From Streptomyces hyderabadensis (GTDB lineage: Bacteria; Actinomycetota; Actinomycetes; Streptomycetales; Streptomycetaceae), in the NCBI RefSeq assembly GCF_020404845.1, contig NZ_JAIOJZ010000006.1, positions 1 through 64,000 on the forward strand: 64,000 bases of DNA, given 5' to 3'. Below the pieces are notes generated by a model. It worked only from the letters and a program-made list of their open reading frames with translations, ran no database searches and was not told the DNA's origin. Below are positions 55,574-64,000 of the stretch, piece by piece (position 1 is the first letter of the stretch; every line of letters starts with the position of its first letter). Position numbers and translations under genes: made by a program.

Positions 55574-57061
55574 ATGTCCTATCCGTCCCTCCAGTTCGCC
55601 GCCGCCTCCGGCTCCGAGGCCCCGCCCCACACCGGTGGACTGCTCACCCTGATCGACGGCACGGCCGGCCTGCTGACCGTCGCCGCGATCGGCATCGCGC
55701 TGCTGCTCTTCCTCATCATCAAGGTGCGCCTGCAGCCCTTCGTCGCGCTGCTCGCCGTCTCCATAGCCGTCGGCCTGCTCGCCGGCCTGTCGGTGACCGA
55801 ACTCTTCGGCACCGTCCAGAAGTCGGACGCCGTCTCGACCATCGAGTCCGGCATGGGCGGCATCCTCGGCCACGTCGCCATCATCATCGGCCTGGGCACC
55901 ATGCTCGGCGCGATCCTCGAAGTCAGCGGCGGCGCACAGGTGCTGGCCGCACGGCTGCTCGGCCTGTTCGGGGAGAAGCGCGCCCCGCTCGCCATGGGCC
56001 TCACCGGTCTGATCTTCGGCATCCCGGTCTTCTTCGACGTGGGCATCTTCGTCCTCGCGCCCATCGTCTACGCCGCCGCCAAGCGCTCCGGCAAGTCGAT
56101 CCTGCTCTACTGCCTGCCGCTGCTGGCCGGCCTGTCCATGACCCACGCCTTCCTGCCGCCGCACCCCGGCCCGGTGGCCGCCGCCGGGCTGCTGAACGTC
56201 AAGCTCGGCTGGATCATCCTCATGGGCATCGTCTGCGGCATCCCCGCCGTCCTCGCCGCCTGGGTGTTCTCCGCCTGGATCGGCCGCCGCATCTTCGTGC
56301 CGGTGCCGCAGGACATGGTCGAGGCGGCCGAGGAGGCCAAGCAGGCCGTCGTCGAGGAGCAGCGCAAGGCGGGCGTCGCGCCCACCGAGACCCCGGTCGC
56401 GCTCGGCACGGTCCTCGGCATCATCGGCACCCCGCTGGTCCTGATCCTCGCCGCGACCTTCTCCTCCATCGCCCTGGACCCTTCCACCCTCCGCTCGGTG
56501 ATCGAGTTCTTCGGCAACCCGTTCGTCGCCCTGACCATCGCCCTGCTCCTCGCCTACTACCTGCTGGGCATCCGGCGCGGCTGGTCCCGCAAGTCCCTGG
56601 AGACCGTCTCGACGGCCTCGCTGAAGCCGGTCGGCAACATCCTGCTGGTGGTCGGCGCGGGCGGGGTCTTCGGCGCCGTCCTGAAGGCCAGCGGCGTCGC
56701 GCAGGCGCTCTCCGACACCTTCAACGACGTCGGCCTGCCGGTGATCGTCCTGTCCTACCTGATCTCCGTGGTGCTGCGGGTCGCCCAGGGCTCGGCGACG
56801 GTGGCCATCGTGACGACGGCGGGCATCGTGGCGCCGCTGCTCGCCGAGGGAGACCACTCGCAGGCGTTCGTCGCCCTGGTCATCATGGCCATCTCGGCCG
56901 GTTCCATCTTCGCCTCGCACGTCAACGACGGCGGCTTCTGGATGGTCGCCAAGTACTTCGGCATCAGCGAGCGGGACACGCTCAAGACGTGGACCGTGCT
57001 GGAGAGCGTGCTGTCGGTCGCCGGGTTCGTGGTGGCGGCGGTGGTGAGCCTGTTCGTGTAG
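55574..57061 (+). CDS. gntP: GntP family permease
   Basis: Proton-coupled permease of the gluconate/D-serine (GntP/DsdX) family, 495 residues with about 12-14 membrane helices. Hallmarks include FGIPVFFDVGIFVLAPIVYAAAKRSGKS, HAFLPPHPGPVAAAGLLNV and SHVNDGGFWMVAKYFGI. The substrate may be gluconate, a D-amino acid or its N-acyl form. Since both a KDG-kinase-like protein and D-amino acid enzymes are adjacent, the family alone does not decide. AGAGGACC lies 6-8 nt upstream of the ATG. Confidence 0.92.
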   Translation: MSYPSLQFAAASGSEAPPHTGGLLTLIDGTAGLLTVAAIGIALLLFLIIKVRLQPFVALLAVSIAVGLLAGLSVTELFGTVQKSDAVSTIESGMGGILGHVAIIIGLGTMLGAILEVSGGAQVLAARLLGLFGEKRAPLAMGLTGLIFGIPVFFDVGIFVLAPIVYAAAKRSGKSILLYCLPLLAGLSMTHAFLPPHPGPVAAAGLLNVKLGWIILMGIVCGIPAVLAAWVFSAWIGRRIFVPVPQDMVEAAEEAKQAVVEEQRKAGVAPTETPVALGTVLGIIGTPLVLILAATFSSIALDPSTLRSVIEFFGNPFVALTIALLLAYYLLGIRRGWSRKSLETVSTASLKPVGNILLVVGAGGVFGAVLKASGVAQALSDTFNDVGLPVIVLSYLISVVLRVAQGSATVAIVTTAGIVAPLLAEGDHSQAFVALVIMAISAGSIFASHVNDGGFWMVAKYFGISERDTLKTWTVLESVLSVAGFVVAAVVSLFV

Positions 57062-57163
57062 GCGGCTCGTACGGGCGACTCGTGCGGGCGGCTCGTGTAG
57101 GCGTCTGATAACGAAGTTGGGGCTGGCTGTGTCCGGCACAGGATCGTCGACCATACTGCCCGC

Positions 57164-57811
57164 GTGGAGCAGCGCAGAGGATCGACGAGCCAGCCCCTGG
57201 AAGGCGCCGGATTCGACCCGGCATTCATCCCCGGGCTCACCGCACCCGTGTCCGGTGAGCCGGAGGACGTGAGACGCGACGCGGACGAGGCGGGCGAGGA
57301 CGCCGACGCGGAGACCGAGGAGCCCTCGGAGTCCCCGGAGCCCGCGGAAGCCGGCGACCCGTCCGCCGAGGACGCCGACGAACCGGACGACGAGGCGCCG
57401 GTGGACGGCCCCGTCTTCGAGGCCGCCGACCGCCGCGCCAAGATCGTCGCGGACCACAGGGGCGTACGCCTGTCCCTCGACGACCAGGAGTGCGAGTTCC
57501 GCTGGGACGAGGTCGGGGCCGTCGAGACGGAGACCGGCCGCTTCGGCAAGCGGTTCACGGTCACGGTGCACACGCCGGACCGCCGCTGGTACCCGATCGA
57601 GATCGAGGCCTCGTCCCGGAGCCGCTTCGCGGAGTGGGAGTCGGCCCTGGACGAGGTCCTGGACGCGTACTTCGAGGACGGCGAGACGGAGTCCGAAACC
57701 GAAGCGGAGGCCGAAGAGCCGGCCGAAGATACGCCGGAGTCGCCGGAGTCGCCGGAGCCGGCGGACACGGCAGAGAAGGGCGCCGAGGAGGCCAAGGCCC
57801 GCGCGGAGTAA
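57164..57811 (+). CDS. acidic protein with PH-like domain
   Basis: A 215-residue cytosolic protein. Glu/Asp/Ala-rich, disordered-looking arms (about 30-78 and 172-215) flank a compact central domain, about 82-170 (VFEAADRRAKIVADHRGVRLSLDDQECEFRWDEVGAVETETGRFGKRFTVTVHTPDRRWYPIEIEASSRSRFAEWESALDEVL), with the look of a bacterial PH-like fold. The GTG at 57164 has no ribosome site. CATACT ends 6 nt upstream, suggesting leaderless translation. Function unknown. Confidence 0.75.
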   Translation: MEQRRGSTSQPLEGAGFDPAFIPGLTAPVSGEPEDVRRDADEAGEDADAETEEPSESPEPAEAGDPSAEDADEPDDEAPVDGPVFEAADRRAKIVADHRGVRLSLDDQECEFRWDEVGAVETETGRFGKRFTVTVHTPDRRWYPIEIEASSRSRFAEWESALDEVLDAYFEDGETESETEAEAEEPAEDTPESPESPEPADTAEKGAEEAKARAE

Positions 57812-57878
57812 GCGCATCGGGTGAAGATGGGTGCACACCCTCTTGTGGCACCGGCGACCATGGGCTTTCTTGACCTCC

Positions 57879-59204
57879 ATGGCGGACACCACGGGCAACA
57901 CCTCAGCGGCAGGCGTATCCGGCGGGGCGGCCCCGGCCCCCCGTAAGTCCAGTTGGCGCTACATCGGCCCCGGCATCGTCGTGGCGGCGACCGGTGTGGG
58001 CGCCGGCGACCTCGTGGCCACTCTGATCGCGGGCAGCAACTTCGGCTACACCCTGCTGTGGGCCGCGATCATCGGCTGTCTGGTGAAGATCTCCCTCGCC
58101 GAGGCGTGCGGCCGCTGGCACCTGGCCACCGGCCGCACCCTCTTCGACGGCTGGGCGAGCATCGGCCCCTGGACCACGTGGTTCTTCGCGATCTACGCCG
58201 TGATCTGGGGCTTCGTCTACGGCGCCGCGGCGATGTCGTCCAGCGCCCTCCCCCTCCAGGCGCTCTTCCCGGACGTGATGGGCCTGGAATGGTGGGGCAT
58301 CGCCTGCGGCCTGGTGGGCCTGGTCTTCGTCTGGTTCAACAAGTACAACGTCTTCGAGAAGGTCATGACCGTCCTGGTGGGCGTCATGTTCGTCGTGACC
58401 GTCTACCTGGCGATCCGCGTCACGCCGAACCTGGGCGACGCCTTCGCCGGACTCCTGCCCGTCCTCCCGGACGAGAAGGACTCCGTCCTCAACACCCTGG
58501 GCCTGATCGGCGGCGTGGGCGGCACCATCACGCTGGCCGCGTACGGCTACTGGGTCAACGCCAAGGGCTGGACCAACACCGGCTGGATGAAGGTCATGCG
58601 CCTGGACAACCGGGTCGCGTACGCCACCACCGGCATCTTCGTCGTCGCGATGCTCTTCGTCGGCGCCGAACTGCTCCACTCGGCGGGCATCGCGATCGCG
58701 AGCGGCGACAAGGGCCTGATCCAGCTCGGCGACATCCTGGAGCAGGAGTACGGCACGGCGACCGGCAAGCTCTTCCTGGTCGGCTTCTTCGCCACCAGCT
58801 TCACCTCGCTGATCGGCGTCTGGCACGGCGTGAGCCTGATGTTCGCCGACTTCCTGGCCCGCCGCCGGGGCGAGCGCGAGGCGCGGGGTGACGAGTTGGC
58901 CTCGGGCCGCCGCGAACGCTCCTGGGCCTTCCGCGCCTACCTGCTCTGGCTCACCTTCCCGCCCATCGTCCTGCTCTTCCAGGACGAGCCCTTCCGCCTG
59001 ATCATCATCTACGGCGTCCTGGGCGCCGCCTTCATGCCCTTCCTCGCCCTCACCCTGATGTGGCTCCTGAACTCCTCCCGCACCCCGCGCGAGTGGCGCA
59101 ACGGCAGCCTCAGCAACGGCATGCTGGCCGTCGCCGGACTGCTGTTCCTCGTCCTGTGCGTGAAGCAGATCTGGGACCAGCCGTGGTCGGAGTTCTTCTC
59201 GTAG
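57879..59204 (+). CDS. Nramp-like transporter lacking the DPGN motif
   Basis: Eleven-helix-type membrane transporter related to Nramp/MntH, 441 residues. The TM1 region reads PGIVVAATGVGAGDLVATLIAGSNFGYTLLWAAI, with VGAGDLVAT in place of the metal-binding DPGN. The TM6 region (HSAGIAIASGDKGL) lacks a clear MPH-like metal motif. This argues against classic manganese or iron transport and for another substrate. ATG 57879 has TTGACCTCC before it, no good ribosome site; earlier in-frame starts at 57831 add a non-membrane tail. Confidence 0.82.
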   Translation: MADTTGNTSAAGVSGGAAPAPRKSSWRYIGPGIVVAATGVGAGDLVATLIAGSNFGYTLLWAAIIGCLVKISLAEACGRWHLATGRTLFDGWASIGPWTTWFFAIYAVIWGFVYGAAAMSSSALPLQALFPDVMGLEWWGIACGLVGLVFVWFNKYNVFEKVMTVLVGVMFVVTVYLAIRVTPNLGDAFAGLLPVLPDEKDSVLNTLGLIGGVGGTITLAAYGYWVNAKGWTNTGWMKVMRLDNRVAYATTGIFVVAMLFVGAELLHSAGIAIASGDKGLIQLGDILEQEYGTATGKLFLVGFFATSFTSLIGVWHGVSLMFADFLARRRGEREARGDELASGRRERSWAFRAYLLWLTFPPIVLLFQDEPFRLIIIYGVLGAAFMPFLALTLMWLLNSSRTPREWRNGSLSNGMLAVAGLLFLVLCVKQIWDQPWSEFFS

Positions 59205-59268
59205 GCGGGTCCGAACAGCCGTCGCCCGCCGCCCGAACGGCGGCGGCGCTCCTCGACCACGTGGCGGA

Positions 59269-60534
59269 CTACCGCAACCGGTCCCACTCCGTGCTGAGCG
59301 CGATCTTCCGCAGCTGCTCCATGGTCAGCGCGGGGGCGTCGCGGGTGGCGTCCTTGTTCTGGTCGCCGGTGTTGAAGGCGCTGATCACCACGCGGAAGCC
59401 CGCCGGTCCGGGGCGCAGCGTGTCCACCGTCCACATCAGCACGCCGGAACCGGCCTTCTCGCCGGGCTCCTGCCGGGTGACGATACGCGTGCCGTCGGGC
59501 AGGATCTCCCCGCCGGCGTACGCCTGCCCGGCGCCGTCGGCCATGCCGTACTGGACGTTGACCTGGAGGAGGCTGCGGCCCCGCCCGTCGTCCACGACGA
59601 GGTAGGCGTACTCGGACTCCTGCCCGCCGCGCGTGACGACGCCCAAGCCCTCGGGGAGCAGCCCGGCGAGCGTGTCGCCGACCGACTTCCCGGAGACCTC
59701 GGGCCGCTCGGTGCGGGGCGCCGTCGACCGCGGCGGCTTCGGGCTCTTGGGGATGGCGTCGACCACCTCGCGCCACACCCCGGCGGTGACGAGCTCCCGC
59801 AGCCGCTCGGTGGACAGCGGCGGCTCGTCACGGCTGACCGGTGCGTCCTTCTCGGCGGGGGAGTTCCACTCGGAGACGCTGACGTGCTGTCCGTCGGCGG
59901 TGACGAGGTCGGCGGTCCAGAGCTTGGTGTCCACGCGCAGGTCCGGATACTCGTAGCCCTGGTACAGCCTGAGCGTCGAGCCGTCGGGGAGCCGGTCGGA
60001 GGTGCAGTCGTCGTACGGCGTGACGTTGTGGTCGGGGCACGCCGTCAGCTCCCGCACCTGGGCGCTCCCCGGCTCCACCCGCGCGAAGCCCATGCCGATG
60101 GCGGCGGCCCCGGCCCCGTCGTCGTACACGAGCCGCGCGGCCGGACCCAGCTGGTGGTCCGAGGCCCGGGCCGACTCCTCGCCGTAGGTCCCGCGGGGCA
60201 GCAGGCCCTTGAGTTCGCGCAGCAGGTCGTCGCCGGTGAAGACGGTCGCGGCGGCGGTCGCGGTGCTCTTCGGGGTGCCGGCGGAGGCGGCGCCGGCCCG
60301 GTCGTGGCCGGCCGGGTCGTCCGCCGGGAGGACGAGCGCACCGCCCACCCCGGCCAGGGCGACCCCGGCGACCCCGCCCACCACGGCCGTCCGGCGCCGC
60401 AGCAGGGCCCGCCGCCCCCGGACCCGCCCGGCGGAGACGAGGGCCGCGCGATCGGCCTGGAAGTCGTCACCCGCGTCGCGCAGGGCGGCGGACAGACGGT
60501 CCTCGAAGGGGTCGGGACGATCGGTTCCGAGCAT
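59269..60534 (-). CDS. single-pass membrane protein downstream of sigma factor
   Basis: A 421-residue protein. A cytosolic N-terminus (DPFEDRLSAALRDAGDDFQADRAALVSAGRVRGRRALLRRR) precedes one membrane helix (AVVGGVAGVALAGVGGALVLP, about 50-70) and a large extracytoplasmic domain that begins with a low-complexity Ala/Thr linker. The pattern of cytosolic arm, helix and external domain next to a SigE-family gene resembles anti-sigma or sigma-associated proteins, but no zinc-binding HxxxCxxC is present. The ATG at 60534 is 95 nt past the sigma gene. Confidence 0.8.
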   Translation of the reverse strand: MLGTDRPDPFEDRLSAALRDAGDDFQADRAALVSAGRVRGRRALLRRRTAVVGGVAGVALAGVGGALVLPADDPAGHDRAGAASAGTPKSTATAAATVFTGDDLLRELKGLLPRGTYGEESARASDHQLGPAARLVYDDGAGAAAIGMGFARVEPGSAQVRELTACPDHNVTPYDDCTSDRLPDGSTLRLYQGYEYPDLRVDTKLWTADLVTADGQHVSVSEWNSPAEKDAPVSRDEPPLSTERLRELVTAGVWREVVDAIPKSPKPPRSTAPRTERPEVSGKSVGDTLAGLLPEGLGVVTRGGQESEYAYLVVDDGRGRSLLQVNVQYGMADGAGQAYAGGEILPDGTRIVTRQEPGEKAGSGVLMWTVDTLRPGPAGFRVVISAFNTGDQNKDATRDAPALTMEQLRKIALSTEWDRLR

Positions 60535-60629
60535 GGCGAACCACCCTTTCCACAAATGAGTCTGAGATGAACTGTCGACAGCGGCGGACGGACGGTCGGC
60601 GGTCCGGGGCCGGGCCGGGCAGGCGCCGA

Positions 60630-61139
60630 CTAGGGTCTGGCGTACTCCGAGAGGTCCTCGCCCAGCAGGTCCCGCAGCCGGCCGAGCGCCCGCGAGCACC
60701 GGGTGCGCACCGCCGCCGAACTGACGCCGAGCACGTCGGCGGTCTGCTCGACGGAGCGGTCGTCCCAGTAGCGCAGGACGACGACGGCCCGGTCCTTGGC
60801 GGGCAGCCGCGCGAGCGCGTCCAGCAGCGTCAGGCGCAAGGACGCGTCCCCGTCACCGGCGCCGGGCAGATCGGGGAAGACGTCGGTCGCCCGCTCCCCG
60901 CTGCTGCGCCGCCGCTGATGGGCGAGGAAGGCGCGGGTGAGCACGGTCTGCGCGTACGCGGCCGGGTTCTCCGCCCGCGACACCCGCCCCCACCGCACGT
61001 AGAGCCGCCCGAAGGTCTCCTGCACGAGATCCTCGGCCAGATGCGTGTCCCCGGCGGTGAGCAGACACGCGGACCGGTACAGGTGCCCGGCCCGCGCCAC
61101 CGCGAACTCGGCGTACTCGTCCGCCCGCCCCTGCCTCAT
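60630..61139 (-). CDS. SigE-family RNA polymerase sigma factor
   Basis: ECF-like SigE-family sigma-70 factor of 169 residues. Region 2 is FAVARAGHLYRSACLLTAGDTHLAEDLVQETFGRLYVRWGRV. Region 4 is LLDALARLPAKDRAVVVLRYWDDRSVEQTADVLGVSSAAVRTRCSRALGRLRDLL. Directs RNA polymerase to a subset of promoters, probably under the control of the membrane protein encoded downstream. The two appear cotranscribed. Confidence 0.93.
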   Translation of the reverse strand: MRQGRADEYAEFAVARAGHLYRSACLLTAGDTHLAEDLVQETFGRLYVRWGRVSRAENPAAYAQTVLTRAFLAHQRRRSSGERATDVFPDLPGAGDGDASLRLTLLDALARLPAKDRAVVVLRYWDDRSVEQTADVLGVSSAAVRTRCSRALGRLRDLLGEDLSEYARP

Positions 61140-61300
61140 CTACACGCTCCCCCGAAGCCACCGCCGCCGTGTACCGCCTACACCTCATTGATGCGGTGGG
61201 CCCCCGGAAATGTTTCACAGCGACGGCGACCCCCGTCCGCGAGGCAGCGGGCGGGGGCCGGGTCGGCAGGGGCGTTCAGGGTGTGCCGGGGCGGTCGGAG

Positions 61301-63010
61301 TTACGGCAGTGCGTGGACGTGGGCGCCCACCGCGCTGGACCAGGCGTTGCCCGCCGTCGCGTCCCAGTTGGTGGACCAGGTCATCGCGCCGCGCAGGTCG
61401 GGGTAGGTCCTGGACGGCTTGAAGGAGCCGCAGTTGGTCGCCTTGGTGAGGCAGTCCAGGGCGGCGTTGACCACCGACGGGGCGACGTAGCCGCCGCCCG
61501 CCGCGCGGGTGGAGGCCGGCAGGCCGAGGCCGACCTGGGACGGGTCGAGGCCGCCCTCCAGCTGGATGCAGGCCAGGGCGGTGAGGAAGTCGACCGTGCC
61601 CTGCGCGTACACCTTGCCGTCGCAGCCCAGCATCGTGCCGCTGTTGTAGTACTGCATGTTGACGACCGTGAGGATGTCCTTCACGTTCAGGGCCGTCTGG
61701 AAGTAGCCGCCCTGCGTCGACTGCATGTCGATGGTCTGCGGGGCCATGGTGAGGATCATGTCCGGGCCGGCCTTCGCCGACAGGGCGCGCAGGGCCTGGG
61801 TCATGTACGTCGGGTTGATCCCGTTCTCCAGGTCGATGTCGACACCGTCGAAGCCGTACTCCTGCATGAGGGAGTAGACCGAGTTGGCGAAGTTCGTCGC
61901 GGAGGAGGCACTGTTCACCGAGACGGTGCCCTTCTCGCCGCCCACCGAGATGATGACCTTCTTGCCCGCGGCCTTCTTGGCGCGGACGTCCGCCTTGAAC
62001 TGGTCGACGGTGTAGCCGCCGAGCCCGGCCGAGTCGAGGTTGAAGGTCACGGCGCCCGGCGTCGTGGTCGCGTCGGCGAAGGCCACCGCGATGATGTCGT
62101 ACGCGGACGGCACGTCGGAGATCTTCTGGACCGTGGCCCCGTTGTTGAAGTTCTGCCAGTAGCCGGTCACCGCGTGCTTGGGCAGGTCGCTCTCGTTGCC
62201 GCCGTCGTCCGGCGCCGTGGTGCGGGCCGTGACCGCTGCAGACTTCACCGACTCACCGGCCGCGTTCGTCGCCGTGACCTGGAAGGAGTACGAGGTCGAG
62301 GCGGCGAGGCCGGTCACCGTCGCCGACGTGCCGGTCACCGCGGTGACCTTCGTGCCGTCGCGGTAGACGTTGTAGCCGGTGGCGCCCGAGACCGTGTTCC
62401 AGGTGAGGGAGGCGGAGTTCGGCGTCGTGCCGGAGACGCTCAGACCGGCCGGGGCGGACGGCACCGTGGGGTCGGGGTCTCCGTCGCCGCCACCGCCGTC
62501 GGGGCCGAAGACGGACAGGTCGTCGACGTAGTACGCCGACTGCCCGTACCAGCCGTGGGTGTACACCGTCACGGAGGTCGTCGAGGAGCCGGTGGTGAAG
62601 GTCGTCTTGAGCTGCTGCCAGGAGGCCGCGGCCGGGGTCCAGGTCGACACGTCCGTGGTGCCCGTGCCCGTCACGCCCAGGTAGGTGTAGCCGCCCTGCA
62701 CCCACGCGCTCAGCGAGTACGTCGAGTTGGGCCGCACCGCGACGCTCTGCGCACAGCGTGCGTTGTCCTGCCCCGCCGGGGTGGCCTTGAGCGCGGCGGA
62801 GCCCGCGTGCACCGGGGAGGAGACGGTGGCGCCGCTGTTGGCCGAGCAGGTCCAGTTGCTCAGGCCGGACTCGAAACCGGCGTTCTTGGCGTTGTTGACG
62901 TCCGCGGCCGACGCGGGGCCGACGGCCGTGAACGCGAGGGCCAGGGCGGCGGTGACGGCGCCCGTCAAGGAGCCGAGACGTCTGCCGCGCCGTCTGCTTA
63001 CGGGGTCCAC
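61301..63010 (-). CDS. secreted GH18 chitinase with CBM and FN3 domains
   Basis: Exported chitinase of 569 residues. The signal peptide (basic RRRGRRLGSL then ALALAFTAVGPASAA) ends near 36. A carbohydrate-binding module follows, about 40-165 (NAGFESGLSNWTCSANSGATVSSPVHAGSAALK...YYVDDLSVFG). A fibronectin-III domain spans about 180-270. The GH18 domain starts near 285, with the catalytic DGVDIDLE motif ending at E395. It cleaves chitin to chito-oligosaccharides outside the cell. GTG 63010 has GGAGG 5 nt upstream. A DasR-type site lies in the promoter. Resembles Streptomyces ChiA/ChiC-type bacterial chitinases. Confidence 0.94.
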   Translation of the reverse strand: MDPVSRRRGRRLGSLTGAVTAALALAFTAVGPASAADVNNAKNAGFESGLSNWTCSANSGATVSSPVHAGSAALKATPAGQDNARCAQSVAVRPNSTYSLSAWVQGGYTYLGVTGTGTTDVSTWTPAAASWQQLKTTFTTGSSTTSVTVYTHGWYGQSAYYVDDLSVFGPDGGGGDGDPDPTVPSAPAGLSVSGTTPNSASLTWNTVSGATGYNVYRDGTKVTAVTGTSATVTGLAASTSYSFQVTATNAAGESVKSAAVTARTTAPDDGGNESDLPKHAVTGYWQNFNNGATVQKISDVPSAYDIIAVAFADATTTPGAVTFNLDSAGLGGYTVDQFKADVRAKKAAGKKVIISVGGEKGTVSVNSASSATNFANSVYSLMQEYGFDGVDIDLENGINPTYMTQALRALSAKAGPDMILTMAPQTIDMQSTQGGYFQTALNVKDILTVVNMQYYNSGTMLGCDGKVYAQGTVDFLTALACIQLEGGLDPSQVGLGLPASTRAAGGGYVAPSVVNAALDCLTKATNCGSFKPSRTYPDLRGAMTWSTNWDATAGNAWSSAVGAHVHALP

Positions 63011-63337
63011 TGCTGCCTCCGGGGGTGGGGTGGGGCGGAATGGGGGACGGTGGCCACCGCTGACGTACAAGGTGGTCCAGACCAATTGAAGGTGTCAAGG
63101 GGTAGGTACGGACCAACTTCGCGGCCGGGGCGCGGCGGTCGACTCGCTCTGGAAAATGCTCAACCTGCCCCGTTTTGGCGCACCTTGTGCAACGCAAGTT
63201 GTTCCAGAGCTACAGAAACGCTGTTCTCCGGTCACAGACGCGTGGATACAGTGCTCACGTAGTCACGCAGTGAAGTCATCCGGGTGTGCCGGAGTAACAC
63301 CGGCGGACCGACGGGCATGGGAGACGGGGAGCCGCGC
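63011..63337. other. intergenic region, chitinase/right-edge gene divergon
   Basis: These 327 bp hold the chitinase promoter with its dre. The rest shows a GC drop around 63160-63260 typical of divergent promoters, but no clear -10/-35 pair for the rightward gene and no coding sequence. Confidence 0.5.
63073..63084. promoter_or_regulatory. DasR-responsive element (dre) upstream of chitinase
   Basis: TGGTCCAGACCA is a perfect fit to the core of the Streptomyces dre (TGGTCTAGACCA, centre variable), 63 bp before the chitinase start. TTGACA (complement of 63093-63098) lies on its far side as a likely -35, so the site falls within the promoter. DasR repression relieved by glucosamine-6-phosphate is the known logic for chitinase genes. 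A second half-site GGACCAA occurs at 63110-63116. Confidence 0.85.
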
Positions 63338-64000
63338 GTGCCAACTGCCATTGCCGTGACCAGTGCCGACATGGCACTGCCGCCGCAGGACGAACGGACG
63401 CTGCCCGCGGCCGTGCTCCAGGACGTCGACCGGCGCCCCCTGGAACACGTGCTGGCCGAGCTGCAGACGCTGGTCGACCAGCACGGACACGTGATCGTGG
63501 TGTGCTCCGAGGCCGTCCCGGCGAGCGTGGAACGGCGCCTGCACACCGTCCGCGCCCTCCTGGAGACCGACCGCATCGCGCTGTTCCGGCCGCCCCTGCC
63601 ACCGCTCGGCATCGCCGTACTCGCCCGCCAGTTGCGCCAGCTGGCCTCCTGCGACCTCGCCCCCGGCGTCCTCGCCTCCGCCGGCCGGCTGCTCACCCAC
63701 TACGTCCACGCCGGCGCCCTGCTCGGCTCCGTCGCCCGGCTCGACCACGTCCCCGTGGACCTGAAGGCGCACGCCAGGTCCTGGGTGCCCGGCAGCCAGT
63801 TCGGCGTCGTCGCCCACCCCGTGCCGCAGCTGGTGCGCATCGGCCCCGAAGCGGCCCTGGCCGGACCGGAGTTCGGCACCTGCCTGCTGGTCGCCAAGGG
63901 GCAGCTCGCGTCCGACTGGGTCACCGGCACCCTCGCCCCGTCCTGGCGCGTGCAGGGGTTGCGCGAGACGGCGCTGCCCGCCGAGTCCGCCGCCTGGTGG
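63338..64000 (+). CDS. hypothetical protein, runs off the right edge (partial)
   Basis: The first 221 codons of a gene continuing beyond the window. GTG 63338 has GGGGAG 6 nt upstream; an in-frame ATG at 63317 has no ribosome site. The protein reads PTAIAVTSADMALPPQDERTLPAAVLQDVD near the start, then VLAELQTLVDQHGHVIVVCSEAVPASVERRLHTVRALLETDRIALFRPPLPPLGIAVLARQLRQL. It looks soluble with no signal peptide and no motif that I recognise. Divergent from the chitinase. Confidence 0.7.
   Translation, partial: MPTAIAVTSADMALPPQDERTLPAAVLQDVDRRPLEHVLAELQTLVDQHGHVIVVCSEAVPASVERRLHTVRALLETDRIALFRPPLPPLGIAVLARQLRQLASCDLAPGVLASAGRLLTHYVHAGALLGSVARLDHVPVDLKAHARSWVPGSQFGVVAHPVPQLVRIGPEAALAGPEFGTCLLVAKGQLASDWVTGTLAPSWRVQGLRETALPAESAAWW

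Noticed and set aside
55328..57901. 857-codon minus-strand frame over ridA, gntP and the acidic protein
   Set aside because: Composed of Arg/Asp/Gly/His-rich shadow sequence opposite well-supported genes.
59210..59250. GC-rich hairpin between the Nramp-like gene and the convergent membrane protein
   Set aside because: Pairing is imperfect and mostly CGG/CCG repetition. It may act as a terminator but cannot be told from background.

Overview
The window is a chromosomal segment of a Streptomyces-type actinomycete. The evidence is the very high GC content, frequent GTG starts and one TTG start, 4-nt stop/start overlaps, and genus-typical families: an Scr1-like XRE regulator with its DUF397 partner, mycothiol S-conjugate amidase, GTP-dependent PEP carboxykinase, SigE-family sigma factors, and a chitinase with a DasR-type operator. 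From memory, the order msrA, cystathionine gamma-synthase, ilvA, greA, mca, pck, chitinase resembles the S. coelicolor core around pck (SCO4979) and chiA (SCO5003). I could not check this. I saw no rRNA, tRNA, CRISPR, prophage or insertion sequence.

Layout. 0-10.4 kb: an FtsX/MacB-type ABC exporter pair; a metallo-beta-lactamase-fold hydrolase divergent from a TetR regulator with two operator copies; an HATPase protein with a small partner; an Scr1-like regulator interrupted by an in-frame TAG, with DUF397; an MmyB-like regulator divergent from a zinc alcohol dehydrogenase; an NmrA-like reductase; an aldo/keto reductase divergent from a second TetR. 10.5-15.7 kb is the most accessory-looking part: a coiled-coil/Mrr nuclease/TerD fusion, a convergent membrane-GAF plus membrane pair, and three small cytosolic genes (one hypothetical, one DUF3885-like, one DUF4291).

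16-30 kb is core: msrA, a TPR-like membrane protein, cystathionine gamma-synthase, a sigma-like protein, MarR, ilvA, a DrrAB-type exporter, greA, a DUF4307 protein, mca, and a 1087-residue membrane-anchored NB-ARC/TPR STAND protein. 29.7-35.7 kb is a purine catabolism block. A consensus promoter, a putative 25-codon leader peptide and a hairpin precede the xanthine dehydrogenase subunits and XdhC, followed by guanine deaminase (guanine to xanthine to urate).

35.8-50 kb: a DUF255 protein, a Mut7-C protein, a hemolysin III homologue, pckG, a four-gene TelA operon (binding protein, TelA, binding protein/VWA lipoprotein, membrane coiled coil), an AlaT-like aminotransferase and a secreted trypsin-like protease. 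50-57 kb is a D-amino-acid catabolic divergon: D-aminoacylase and a D-threonine-aldolase-like enzyme face a KDG-kinase-like kinase, IclR regulator, RidA and GntP permease across tandem palindromes. 57-64 kb: an acidic PH-like protein, an Nramp-like transporter lacking the DPGN motif, a SigE-family sigma factor with a downstream membrane protein, a GH18 chitinase under a DasR-like site, and a gene running off the right edge.

The strongest candidates for undescribed biology are the xanthine dehydrogenase leader (uORF plus hairpin), the Mrr-TerD fusion with its membrane-GAF neighbours, and the TelA/binding-protein/VWA operon.
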